Below, in pieces: positions 1 to 6,389 of a DNA stretch of 7,640 nt. The notes under the pieces were generated by a model that saw only the letters and a list, made by a program, of their open reading frames with translations, was not told the origin of the DNA and did no database searches. The stretch is taken from contig CALCZO010000103.1 of the NCBI GenBank assembly GCA_937903315.1, positions 1-7,640 of the forward strand. The letters are read 5' to 3'. The translations under genes were made by a program, and so were the position numbers. Source of the stretch: an uncultured Alphaproteobacteria bacterium. Its GTDB lineage: Bacteria > Pseudomonadota > Alphaproteobacteria > Rhizobiales > Beijerinckiaceae. Positions within the stretch are counted from its first letter, which is position 1; each line of letters opens with the position of its first letter.

Positions 1-968
1 CCCCAGGTGAATTCGTTGCCGGCGCGCACCTGCTTCGGCGTCAGCTTCAGCGACAGCCCGGCGATGACCAGCAGCAGCACGTCGCGCACCACCCCTTCCA
101 GCGGCAGCGGCGCGCCGGGAATGGGAATGGTGATGCCTGACTTCCACGTCGCCGACATCAGGATGGCGGCGATGACGCCGGCCATCAGCAGGAAATTGAT
201 CTTGCCGAAGATGCGGATGCGGCTGTCAGGCGTCTTGTCCGGCAGGGTCGGCAGCGTTTCTTCCGACCAGTAGATGAACCCGTCGATGATCAGGAACATC
301 GCCAGCAGGATCGCGGCCGTCACCAGCATCGGCACCAGCAGCGCCTTGGTGGTCCAGAAGAAATCGACACCGCGCAGGAAGCCGACGAACAGCGGCGGGT
401 CGCCCAGCGGGGTCAGCGAGCCGCCGACGTTCGAGACAAGGAAGATGAAGAAGATCACGACATGGACGTTGAGCCGCCGGTTGTCGTTGGCACGGATCAG
501 CGGGCGGATCATGATCATCGAGGCGCCGGTTGTGCCGACAAAACTCGCCAGCACCGTGCCGATGACGAGGATGATGCCGTTGACCCATGGCGTGCCGTGC
601 AGGTTGCCGGTCACCAGAATGCCACCCGCGACCGTGTACAGCGTGAACAGCAGGATGATGAACGACATGTATTCGACCAGCATCGCATGCAGGAACGCCT
701 CGATGGTCAGCCCGAAGCCGAGCATCAGCGCCATCGGCACCAGCACCAGCAGCGACCAGCCGGCGGCGATCTTGCCGTAGTGATGTTCCCACGTCCGGTG
801 GATGAACAGCGGCGCCAGCGCCATGGTCAGCAGCAGGCCGATGAACGGAATGGACCAGGAAAAACTCAGTGCCCGCCCGTCAAGACCTTCGGCGGCAAAC
901 GCCGGACCGGTCACAGCTGCAAAAATGGACGCAAACAACGCCCGGCGGCCCAGACCACCCAGTCCCAT
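1..968 (-). CDS. CitMHS_2-type sodium:proton antiporter / putative citrate-type transporter, 3' end cut by window edge
   Basis: Inner-membrane ion-coupled transporter of the IT superfamily, similar to proteins named sodium:proton antiporter or putative citrate transporter (CitMHS_2 type). The first 322 residues are present; family members are usually about 450-480 residues, so the C-terminal third lies outside the window. Residues 1-26 look like a cleavable signal peptide or first anchor (arginines at 8-9, hydrophobic core, then GPAFAAEG). About eight further hydrophobic segments follow, near 38-56, 67-89, 98-119, 129-147, 167-186, 208-234, 257-273 and 294-306. The signature is GTTGASMI (145-152) and NVGGSLTPLGDPPLF (180-194), the conserved Asn/Gly/Pro-rich substrate and ion loop of this superfamily. 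The ATG at 966-968 has a GGGAGG ribosome binding site seven bases upstream. The real substrate (Na+/H+, citrate or another anion) cannot be told from the sequence. Family call is firm; substrate is inference. Confidence 0.88.
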   Translation of the reverse strand, partial: MGLGGLGRRALFASIFAAVTGPAFAAEGLDGRALSFSWSIPFIGLLLTMALAPLFIHRTWEHHYGKIAAGWSLLVLVPMALMLGFGLTIEAFLHAMLVEYMSFIILLFTLYTVAGGILVTGNLHGTPWVNGIILVIGTVLASFVGTTGASMIMIRPLIRANDNRRLNVHVVIFFIFLVSNVGGSLTPLGDPPLFVGFLRGVDFFWTTKALLVPMLVTAAILLAMFLIIDGFIYWSEETLPTLPDKTPDSRIRIFGKINFLLMAGVIAAILMSATWKSGITIPIPGAPLPLEGVVRDVLLLVIAGLSLKLTPKQVRAGNEFTW

Positions 969-975
969 CCTCGAT

Positions 976-981
976 CCTCCC
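976..981 (-). promoter_or_regulatory. Ribosome binding site of the antiporter gene
   Basis: GGGAGG read on the minus strand, seven bases before the ATG at 966-968. It fixes the start of the transporter and agrees with the signal-peptide-like N-terminus. Confidence 0.7.
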
Positions 982-991
982 GAACCTTCTT

Positions 992-1003
992 GTTGCCGGC
1001 AAC
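992..1003. promoter_or_regulatory. 12-bp perfect palindrome over the antiporter promoter, possible operator
   Basis: GTTGCCGGCAAC is its own reverse complement. It overlaps the last two bases of the proposed -10 box and the expected transcription start of the antiporter gene, where a repressor would block initiation. A 12-bp palindrome is expected once or twice by chance in a window of this size, so position is the main argument. No neighbouring regulator gene is visible. Confidence 0.3.
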
Positions 1004-1029
1004 TGTAAGGACCGGGCCGGCAGGGTCAA
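1002..1029 (-). promoter_or_regulatory. Candidate sigma-70-type promoter of the antiporter gene
   Basis: On the minus strand TTGACC (1029-1024) is followed after 16 bases by TACAGT (1007-1002). These match the -35 and -10 consensus at five of six and four of six positions. Transcription would begin near 995, giving a leader of about 27 bases that contains the GGGAGG site. This is the best promoter-like sequence in the window, but it is a pattern match only. Confidence 0.42.
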
Positions 1030-1074
1030 GCGGCGGCGATGACGCATTTCAATGCTCAAAGAGAGAAAAAGAGA

Positions 1075-1103
1075 TTGCTCCTGCGTCGGCTGGGCGGTAT
1101 GGC
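1075..1103 (+). promoter_or_regulatory. Weak candidate promoter for the exported unknown protein
   Basis: TTGCTC (1075-1080), 17 bases, then TATGGC (1098-1103). Each hexamer matches the consensus at only about half its positions; spacing is ideal. It is the best plus-strand candidate I see in the 200-base divergent region 969-1168, which otherwise holds the antiporter promoter and no gene. Confidence 0.2.
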
Positions 1104-1154
1104 GGTGTGGGGCTTGATGAGGTGCGGGCTGCAGGCCGGCTGCGCCGTCATGGT

Positions 1155-1160
1155 GAGGGA
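1155..1160 (+). promoter_or_regulatory. Ribosome binding site deciding the start of the exported unknown protein
   Basis: GAGGGA lies eight bases before ATG 1169 and only two before GTG 1163. The spacing favours the ATG, which places the signal peptide directly at the N-terminus. Confidence 0.55.
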
Positions 1161-1168
1161 TAGTGGAT

Positions 1169-1699
1169 ATGAATCGGACCATTGCGGCGTTGGTGACAGC
1201 GCTTGCCCTGACGGGACCGGCCATGGCGCAGAAGGCGCGCCCCAAGGCTGCCGAGCCGGCCAAGGAAGAGGGTGTCTCCGGGCCGATCGGGCTGAAAGAT
1301 ATGAAAATCCAGCTCTTTCTGGAAAAGAGCGGCACGCTGTCCGAGAATCTCGTCGGCACGAAGAAGGCGTTCGTCAACACGGTGCTGGGCGAGGGCGAGG
1401 CCGGCGAACCCGCTGACGCCGTGCTGATCACGCTGGTCTTCGAAGGGACGAAGAATTCCCGCGCCTCCGACAAGCTGGCCCGCGATCTGGCCCAGGTGAA
1501 GGTGACGCAGGCGACCAAGGCCGGCACCCGCATCGTGCTCAACCGCGTCTACGGCGGCTTTATCTTCGGCGACACCGGTCTTGCCCACAAGGCGCTGATC
1601 ATCGACAACGCCACTTGCGATCCGCTTGAGGTCGAGGCGAAGATCGGCAAGACGCGCAAGCTCGCGAAAATCGACTTTTCCTGCACTTTCAAGAAATAG
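1169..1699 (+). CDS. Exported protein of unknown function, 176 aa
   Basis: I do not recognise this protein. It opens with a typical signal peptide (MNRTIAALVTALALTGPAMA, cleavage probably after residue 20 at AMA-QK), so the mature product is probably periplasmic. A short Lys/Ala/Pro-rich linker (21-35) precedes a compact domain of about 140 residues with alternating polar and hydrophobic stretches that suggest beta strands. The mature part has only two cysteines, Cys150 and Cys172, both near the C-terminus and able to form a disulfide. It ends in a lysine-rich tail (FSCTFKK). I chose the ATG at 1169 because GAGGGA at 1155-1160 lies eight bases upstream; an in-frame GTG at 1163 is only two bases from that site and is less likely. 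It is divergent from the antiporter with a 200-base spacer and 83 bases ahead of the amidotransferase. Codon use matches its neighbours, so it is a real resident gene. Confidence 0.75.
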   Translation: MNRTIAALVTALALTGPAMAQKARPKAAEPAKEEGVSGPIGLKDMKIQLFLEKSGTLSENLVGTKKAFVNTVLGEGEAGEPADAVLITLVFEGTKNSRASDKLARDLAQVKVTQATKAGTRIVLNRVYGGFIFGDTGLAHKALIIDNATCDPLEVEAKIGKTRKLAKIDFSCTFKK

Positions 1700-1725
1700 T
1701 CGCAAGGGATCGTCGCGGCATCGTT

Positions 1726-1738
1726 GCGCAATTTGCGC
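1726..1738. repeat. Short perfect inverted repeat upstream of the amidotransferase gene
   Basis: GCGCAA-T-TTGCGC, two six-base arms around one base, lies in the 83-base gap between the exported protein and the amidotransferase. There is no T run after it, so it does not look like an intrinsic terminator. It overlaps a weak promoter candidate, TTGCGC (1724-1729), 16 bases, TAACAT (1746-1751), so it could be an operator. It could also be chance. Confidence 0.25.
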
Positions 1739-1782
1739 GCCCGGCTAACATCACCGGTACAACGATTTGCCGGACGAGCGCC

Positions 1783-2574
1783 ATGTGCCGCTGGATTGCC
1801 TACCGGGGTCACCCGGTCCTGATCGAGGACGTGGTCGTCAAGCCCGGCCATTCGCTGGTGCATCAGTCGCTGCACGCCACCGAGGGCAAGACCCAGACCA
1901 ACGGCGACGGCTTCGGCCTCGGCTGGTATGGCGAGCGCGACGAGCCGGGGCTGTACCGCGAAATCCGCCCGGCATGGTCGGATGAGAACCTGCGCTCGAT
2001 CTGCTCGCAGGTTCGTTCACACCTGTTCTTCGCCCACGTCCGCGCCGCCACCGGCACCGCGACCACCCGCGCCAATTGCCATCCCTACACCCATGGCAAG
2101 TGGATGTTCATGCACAACGGGCAGGTCGGTGCCTATGCCGGCCTGCGCCGCCGGATCGAGAACCTGATCCCGGACGATTTCTATTCCGGACGGCAGGGAT
2201 CGACCGATTCCGAAGCCATCTTTCTCGCCGCCCTGTCGCGGATGGAGGGCGATGACCCCGTGGCCGCCATCGCCTCCGTTCTGGCCGAGGTCAAGGCGCT
2301 GATGCAGGCCTCCGGCGTGTGCGAGGCGCTGCGCTTCACCTCCGCGCTGACCGATGGCCGCAATCTCTATGCCTTCCGCTGGGCCTGTGACGCGAGAGCG
2401 CCGACGCTGTACTGGCGCAAGGACGGCACCGACAATCTCTGCGTGGTCTCCGAACCCTACGATGAGGCGCCCGGCTGCTGGACCCCGATTCCGCAGGGCT
2501 CGGTGCTGATCGCACGGGCCGGCGAGCCGGTTACCATCGCGCCGATGGCAGTGATGGGCCGGCTGGCGGCGTGA
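1783..2574 (+). CDS. Class II glutamine amidotransferase, EgtC/YafJ type
   Basis: Cytoplasmic Ntn-type amidohydrolase of the GATase_4 family, 263 residues. The family includes EgtC, which removes glutamate from gamma-glutamyl-cysteine sulfoxide intermediates in ergothioneine synthesis, and YafJ proteins of unknown substrate. The start is certain because the nucleophile must be Cys2 after removal of Met1 (MCRWIAYRG). Other hallmarks are NGDGFGLGWYG (40-50), HVRAAT (85-90), the HPY and HNGQ pair (100-102, 111-114) that form the glutamine pocket and oxyanion hole, and STDSEAIF (140-147). A C-terminal section (LCVVSEPYD, 219-227) is typical of the family. No synthase domain is fused, so it is a stand-alone hydrolase or the small subunit of an unseen partner. 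The neighbours include no egtB or egtD, so I give no gene symbol. It converges on polA with a 12-base gap. Confidence 0.92.
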   Translation: MCRWIAYRGHPVLIEDVVVKPGHSLVHQSLHATEGKTQTNGDGFGLGWYGERDEPGLYREIRPAWSDENLRSICSQVRSHLFFAHVRAATGTATTRANCHPYTHGKWMFMHNGQVGAYAGLRRRIENLIPDDFYSGRQGSTDSEAIFLAALSRMEGDDPVAAIASVLAEVKALMQASGVCEALRFTSALTDGRNLYAFRWACDARAPTLYWRKDGTDNLCVVSEPYDEAPGCWTPIPQGSVLIARAGEPVTIAPMAVMGRLAA

Positions 2575-2586
2575 GCGGTAGACTGC

Positions 2587-5547
2587 CTAATGCGCCTCGT
2601 CCCAGTTCTGGGCCGCGCGGGCATCGACAACCAGCGGCACGGTGAGCGGCCGGGCGGGCAGGGGGGCATCGACCATCACCCGGCGGATCACCGGGATGGC
2701 GCGCTCCACCTCGCTTTCGGGCATCTCGAACACCAGTTCGTCGTGCACCTGCATCAGCATCCGCGCCGATGACCCGGCTCCGGCCAGCGCCGATTCCATC
2801 CGCTGCATCGCCCGGCGGATGATGTCGGCGGCCGAGCCCTGGATCGGCGCATTGATCGCCGCCCGCTCGTTGAATGCCCGTTCGGCCGCGTTCTTCGAGC
2901 CGATGTTGGGGTAATGGCACTTGCGCCCGAAAATGGTGGTGACGAACCCGTCGCGCCGCACGGCGGCCTTGGTCGCCTCCATGTAATCGCGGATGCCGGG
3001 AAACCGCTCGAAATAGGTGCGGATATAGGCCCCGGCCTCCTCGCGCCCGATGCCGAGCTGATTGGCGAGGCCGAAGGCGGAAATGCCGTAGATGATGCCG
3101 AAGTTGATCGCTTTCGCCCGCCGCCGCACGTCGGATGGCATGCCCGCGACCGGCACGCCGAACATCTCGCTCGCCGTCATCGCGTGGATGTCGATGCCGT
3201 CGGCGAAGGCCTGTTTGAGCTGCGGAATATCGGCGATATGGGCGAGCAGCCTCAGTTCGATCTGGCTGTAGTCGGCCGAGACGAGCCTGTTGCCGGGCGC
3301 GGCGATAAAGGCGCGGCGGATCTTCCGTCCTTCCTCCGTGCGCACCGGAATGTTCTGCACATTCGGCTCCGACGAGGACAGCCGCCCGGTCGTCGTCGCG
3401 GCCAGCGCGAACGAAGTATGGACGCGGGCCGTGCGCGGGTTGACATAGGTCGGCAGTGCGTCGGTGTAGGTCGATTTGAGCTTCGACAATTGCCGCCAGT
3501 CGAGAATGCGGCGCGGCAGGTCGTGGCCCTGTTCGGCCAGTTCCTCCAGCACCTGCGCCCCGGTCGACAGCGCGCCGGTGGCGGTCTTCTTGGGTGCCGG
3601 CAGGCCGAGCTTGCCGAACAGGATATCGCCAAGCTGCTTGGGCGAGCCGAGATTGAAACTCTCACCGGCCAGCGTGTGGATTTCCGCCTCCAGCCGCGCC
3701 ATGCCCTGCGCCAGATCGCCCGACAGCCGCGACAGCATCTGCCGGTCGATCGAGATGCCGGCCCGCTCCATCCGCGCCAGCACGGCAGGCATGCCGCGCT
3801 CCAGCGTCTCGTAGACGCTGGCCATCCCCTCGGCGGCAAGGCGCGGCTTGAGTACCAGCCACAGCCGCAGCGTCACATCGGCATCCTCGGCGGCATAGGC
3901 GGTCGCCTTGTCGATGGCGACCCGGTCGAAGGTGACACCGCCCTTGCCCGAGCCGGCCACGTCCTTGAAGGCGATCGGCGTATGGCCAAGATGGAGGGTG
4001 GACAGTTCGTCCATGCCGTGACCGTTCTTGCCCGCGTCAAGCACGTAGGACATCAGCATCGTGTCGTCCGCCGAACGGATCGCGAGGCCGTGTTCGAGCA
4101 TCACGAGTTCGTCGTATTTCAGGTTCTGTCCGATCTTGAGCACCGCCGGTTCGCCGAGCAGGTCACCGAGGATCGCCAGCGCCTCGCGGGTCTCCATCTG
4201 CCCGGTGATGCGCTCGCCGCCGCCGAACAGGTCGCCGCCCCCGCTCGTCCGGTGGTTGAGCGGGACGTAGCAGGCAAGGCCCGGGCGCACCGCCAGCGAG
4301 AAGCCGACCAGTTCCGCCTGCATCGGATCGAGCGACGTCGTCTCGGTATCGAAGGCGACGACGCCGGCCTCGCGCGCCATCGCCACCCAGTGCCTGAGCC
4401 GCTCGGGCGTCGTCACGGTCTCATAGGCGCTGGTGTCGAAGGCGATGGACCGGATGGCGGCCTGCCGGCCTTCGGCAAAGGCCGCAAGCGTTCCGGCGGC
4501 GGCGGTTTGCGTCTCGGGTGCTCCCGTCACGGACGCCGTGGCGGGGACCGGCGGGGCGACCCTGGGCGCATCGCCAAGGCCCCGCTTGCCCATCCACGCG
4601 CCCTCGCCGGCAAAGCGCGGATCGGACTCGATGGTGGCCGCAGCAAGCCCCGCCGCATCGGCGACACGGCGGGTCAGGGTGTTGAAATCCATGGCCTTCA
4701 GGAACGCGATCAGCCGGGCCGCATCGGGCTCGCCCACCGCCAGCCCTTCGATCGGGGCGGTCAGCGGCACATGCGCGTCAAGGATCACCAGCCGTTTGGA
4801 AATGCGCGCCTTTTCGGCGTTGTCGATCAGTGCCTCGCGGCGTTTGGGTTGCTTGATCTCGCCGGCGCGGGCGAGCAGCGTCTCGACATCACCGTATTCG
4901 GTGATGAGCTGGGCGGCGGTCTTCAGCCCGATGCCCGGAACGCCGGGGACATTGTCAACTGAATCGCCGGCCAGCGCCTGAACATCCACGACCTTTTCCG
5001 GCGGAACGCCGAACTTCTCGATCACCTCGGCGACATCGATGCGCTTGTCCTTCATCGTGTCGTACAGCGTCACGCCGTTGCCGACGAGCTGCATCAGATC
5101 CTTGTCGGAGGCGACGATGGTGACGGTGGCCCCGGCCTCGCGCGCGATCCGCGCATAGGTGGCGATGAGATCGTCCGCCTCAAACCCCTCCTGCTCGATG
5201 GCCGGGATTCCGAAAGCGCGTGTCGCCTCCTTGACCAGCCCGAACTGGGGGATCAGATCCTCTGGCGCATCAGGACGGTGCGCCTTGTACTGATCGTAGA
5301 TGTCGTTGCGGAACGTATGGGCCGAATAGTCGAAGATCACCGCCAGATGCGTCGGCTTCTCGCCCGCCACCGTCTCGCGCATCAGCCGCCAGAGCATGTT
5401 GGCAAAGCCCGAGACGGCGCCGACCGGCAGCCCGTCGGCCTTGCGGGTCAGCGGCGGCAGCGCGTGATAGGCGCGGAAGATATAGGACGAGCCATCGACC
5501 AGAAAGACATGGTCGCCGGACTTGAGCGGGCGGGGAGCGTTTGTCAT
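2587..5547 (-). CDS. polA: DNA polymerase I
   Basis: Repair and Okazaki-fragment-processing polymerase, 986 residues (E. coli 928). The N-terminal 5'-3' exonuclease/flap nuclease (about 12-290) has its acidic metal ligands: LVDGS (D18), FD (D73), FEADD (122-126), SDKD (147-150) and GDSVDN (194-199) leading into the helix-hairpin-helix. A low-complexity Ala/Pro-rich linker fills about 300-360. The 3'-5' proofreading domain (about 375-575) is intact: DTE (400-402), NLKYD (D479), YAAED (Y551, D555). It carries a glycine-rich insertion near 435-450. The polymerase domain has motif A (D759 in SADYSQIE), motif B (K812, F816, Y820) and motif C (VHDE, D936, E937), aligned with E. coli D705, K758, F762, Y766 and D882. 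I chose the ATG at 5545-5547 because the protein then begins a few residues before the conserved LVDGS; the open frame continues upstream but is antisense to the next gene. No clear ribosome binding site precedes it. Confidence 0.97.
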   Translation of the reverse strand: MTNAPRPLKSGDHVFLVDGSSYIFRAYHALPPLTRKADGLPVGAVSGFANMLWRLMRETVAGEKPTHLAVIFDYSAHTFRNDIYDQYKAHRPDAPEDLIPQFGLVKEATRAFGIPAIEQEGFEADDLIATYARIAREAGATVTIVASDKDLMQLVGNGVTLYDTMKDKRIDVAEVIEKFGVPPEKVVDVQALAGDSVDNVPGVPGIGLKTAAQLITEYGDVETLLARAGEIKQPKRREALIDNAEKARISKRLVILDAHVPLTAPIEGLAVGEPDAARLIAFLKAMDFNTLTRRVADAAGLAAATIESDPRFAGEGAWMGKRGLGDAPRVAPPVPATASVTGAPETQTAAAGTLAAFAEGRQAAIRSIAFDTSAYETVTTPERLRHWVAMAREAGVVAFDTETTSLDPMQAELVGFSLAVRPGLACYVPLNHRTSGGGDLFGGGERITGQMETREALAILGDLLGEPAVLKIGQNLKYDELVMLEHGLAIRSADDTMLMSYVLDAGKNGHGMDELSTLHLGHTPIAFKDVAGSGKGGVTFDRVAIDKATAYAAEDADVTLRLWLVLKPRLAAEGMASVYETLERGMPAVLARMERAGISIDRQMLSRLSGDLAQGMARLEAEIHTLAGESFNLGSPKQLGDILFGKLGLPAPKKTATGALSTGAQVLEELAEQGHDLPRRILDWRQLSKLKSTYTDALPTYVNPRTARVHTSFALAATTTGRLSSSEPNVQNIPVRTEEGRKIRRAFIAAPGNRLVSADYSQIELRLLAHIADIPQLKQAFADGIDIHAMTASEMFGVPVAGMPSDVRRRAKAINFGIIYGISAFGLANQLGIGREEAGAYIRTYFERFPGIRDYMEATKAAVRRDGFVTTIFGRKCHYPNIGSKNAAERAFNERAAINAPIQGSAADIIRRAMQRMESALAGAGSSARMLMQVHDELVFEMPESEVERAIPVIRRVMVDAPLPARPLTVPLVVDARAAQNWDEAH

Positions 5548-5559
5548 GCTGGCGAGGCT

Positions 5560-5609
5560 AAAACGCCGGCGCACAAGATGCCACTGTCTCGGTGCGGTCG
5601 CGGCGTTTT
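5560..5609. repeat. Nine-base inverted repeat between polA and the dehalogenase-like gene
   Basis: AAAACGCCG (5560-5568) and CGGCGTTTT (5601-5609) are exact reverse complements with a 32-base loop; two more T residues follow (5610-5611). It fills most of the divergent spacer between the two start codons. Read on the plus strand it is a GC stem ending in six Ts just before the next gene's start region, like an attenuator or terminator. Read as DNA it could be a two-site operator for both genes. The nested CGCCGGCG (5564-5571) is itself a palindrome. The function is inference. Confidence 0.35.
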
Positions 5610-5612
5610 TTC

Positions 5613-5616
5613 GGGG
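5613..5616 (+). promoter_or_regulatory. Ribosome binding site candidate for the dehalogenase-like gene
   Basis: GGGG lies six bases before ATG 5623 and touches the alternative ATG at 5617. This spacing is why I prefer 5623; the proteins differ by two residues (Met-Thr). Confidence 0.4.
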
Positions 5617-5622
5617 ATGACC

Positions 5623-6288
5623 ATGACCGGACCGCAGACACAGCCGCTCGACTTCATGACGCGGGGCATCGACGAGGTGGCCGACCGGGCGGCTCGCCTC
5701 CGCGCGGTGCTGGCAACCCGCCGCAGCGTGCGCGACTTCTCGGCCCGTCCGGTGCCGCGCGCGATCATCGAGGACCTGGTGATGACGGCGGCCGGAGCGC
5801 CTTCGGGCGCCAACCAGCAGCCGTGGACCTTCGTCTGCATCGACAACCCGGATGTGAAACGCCGGATCCGTCTGGCTGCGGAAGAAGAAGAGAAGGCGTT
5901 CTATGCCGGCCGGGCCGGTGCGGAATGGCTCGAAGCGCTCGAACATCTCGGCACGGACTGGGAAAAGCCGTTTCTGGAGACCGCGCCGTGGCTGATCGCC
6001 ATCTTCGCCCAGCGCTGGGGGCGCGACGGAAAAGGTAGGAAGATCAAGCACTATTACGTGCCCGAATCGGTCGGTATCGCCACCGGGTTCCTGATTGCGG
6101 CGATCCATCAGGCGGGGCTGGCCAGCCTCACCCATACGCCGGCGCCGATGGCGTTCCTGAACGAGATCTGCGGCCGGCCGGAGAATGAAAAGCCGGTGAT
6201 CCTGCTGGTGGTCGGCTATCCGGCGGACGGCTGCACCGTTCCGGTGATCGACAAGAAGCGGCTGGACGAGGTGACGGTGTTCCGCTGA
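5623..6288 (+). CDS. Nitroreductase-fold flavoprotein, iodotyrosine deiodinase (halotyrosine dehalogenase) type
   Basis: FMN enzyme of the nitroreductase superfamily, 221 residues. It resembles iodotyrosine deiodinase (IYD) more than ordinary nitroreductases. FMN-binding elements are RRSVRDF (33-39), APSGANQQPWTF (59-70), HYYVPESVGIATG (143-155) and the LTHTP stretch (169-173). The IYD active-site lid is recognisable: an acidic run EEEE (87-90), Tyr94 and, 21 residues on, Lys115 in TDWEKPFL. These match the Glu157, Tyr161 and Lys182 that in human IYD hold the amino acid part of iodotyrosine. The family reductively removes iodine, bromine or chlorine from halotyrosines using reduced FMN. It has no membrane anchor, unlike the vertebrate enzyme, so it should be a soluble cytoplasmic dimer. 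An alternative start is ATG 5617; an in-frame ATG at 5578 has no ribosome binding site. It is divergent from polA and is followed 101 bases later by a small exported protein. Superfamily is certain; the dehalogenase role is inference from three residues and overall resemblance. Confidence 0.88.
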   Translation: MTGPQTQPLDFMTRGIDEVADRAARLRAVLATRRSVRDFSARPVPRAIIEDLVMTAAGAPSGANQQPWTFVCIDNPDVKRRIRLAAEEEEKAFYAGRAGAEWLEALEHLGTDWEKPFLETAPWLIAIFAQRWGRDGKGRKIKHYYVPESVGIATGFLIAAIHQAGLASLTHTPAPMAFLNEICGRPENEKPVILLVVGYPADGCTVPVIDKKRLDEVTVFR

Positions 6289-6320
6289 GTGCTGCCGACC
6301 TGCATGCCGGAGCTTGGACC

Positions 6321-6349
6321 TTGGCAACGTCCTGTGTCCGGCCTAGCGT
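6321..6349 (+). promoter_or_regulatory. Candidate promoter of the cysteine-rich exported protein
   Basis: TTGGCA (6321-6326; five of six to consensus), 17 bases, then TAGCGT (6344-6349; three of six). It lies in the 101-base gap after the dehalogenase-like gene and would give a leader of about 35 bases. The weak -10 box keeps confidence low; read-through from the upstream gene is the alternative. Confidence 0.25.
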
Positions 6350-6379
6350 TGAGCGTTCCGTGCAACGGTTCATGATCAA

Positions 6380-6384
6380 GAGGG
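6380..6384 (+). promoter_or_regulatory. Ribosome binding site deciding the start of the cysteine-rich protein
   Basis: GAGGG lies five bases before ATG 6390. Upstream in-frame ATGs, including 6321, have no such site and would put non-hydrophobic residues ahead of the signal peptide. Confidence 0.6.
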
Positions 6385-6389
6385 ATCAC

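Noticed and set aside
226..792. 188-codon minus-strand frame and the overlapping plus-strand frames near the left end
   Set aside because: They are shadows of the antiporter gene, whose own minus-strand frame carries transmembrane segments and the conserved GTTGAS and TPLGDPP motifs.
1148..1705. 185-codon minus-strand frame antisense to the small exported protein
   Set aside because: The plus-strand frame has a ribosome binding site and a clean signal peptide; the antisense frame has neither and reads like an antisense shadow.
2914..4962. A 682-codon open frame on the plus strand inside polA
   Set aside because: Its codons are exact reverse complements of polA codons. Stops there would need TTA, CTA or TCA in polA, which are rare at this GC content, so the frame stays open by composition. 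The product is rich in Arg, Gly, His and Asp and shows no domain.
5278..5622. N-terminal extension of the dehalogenase-like gene into polA
   Set aside because: It would overlap polA antisense and gives low-complexity residues without family similarity. A ribosome binding site and normal family length support the start at 5623 (or 5617).
5548..6327. Open frame extending polA about 260 codons upstream
   Set aside because: The extension is antisense to the dehalogenase-like gene and has no PolA homology. Conserved PolA sequence begins at the ATG at 5545-5547.
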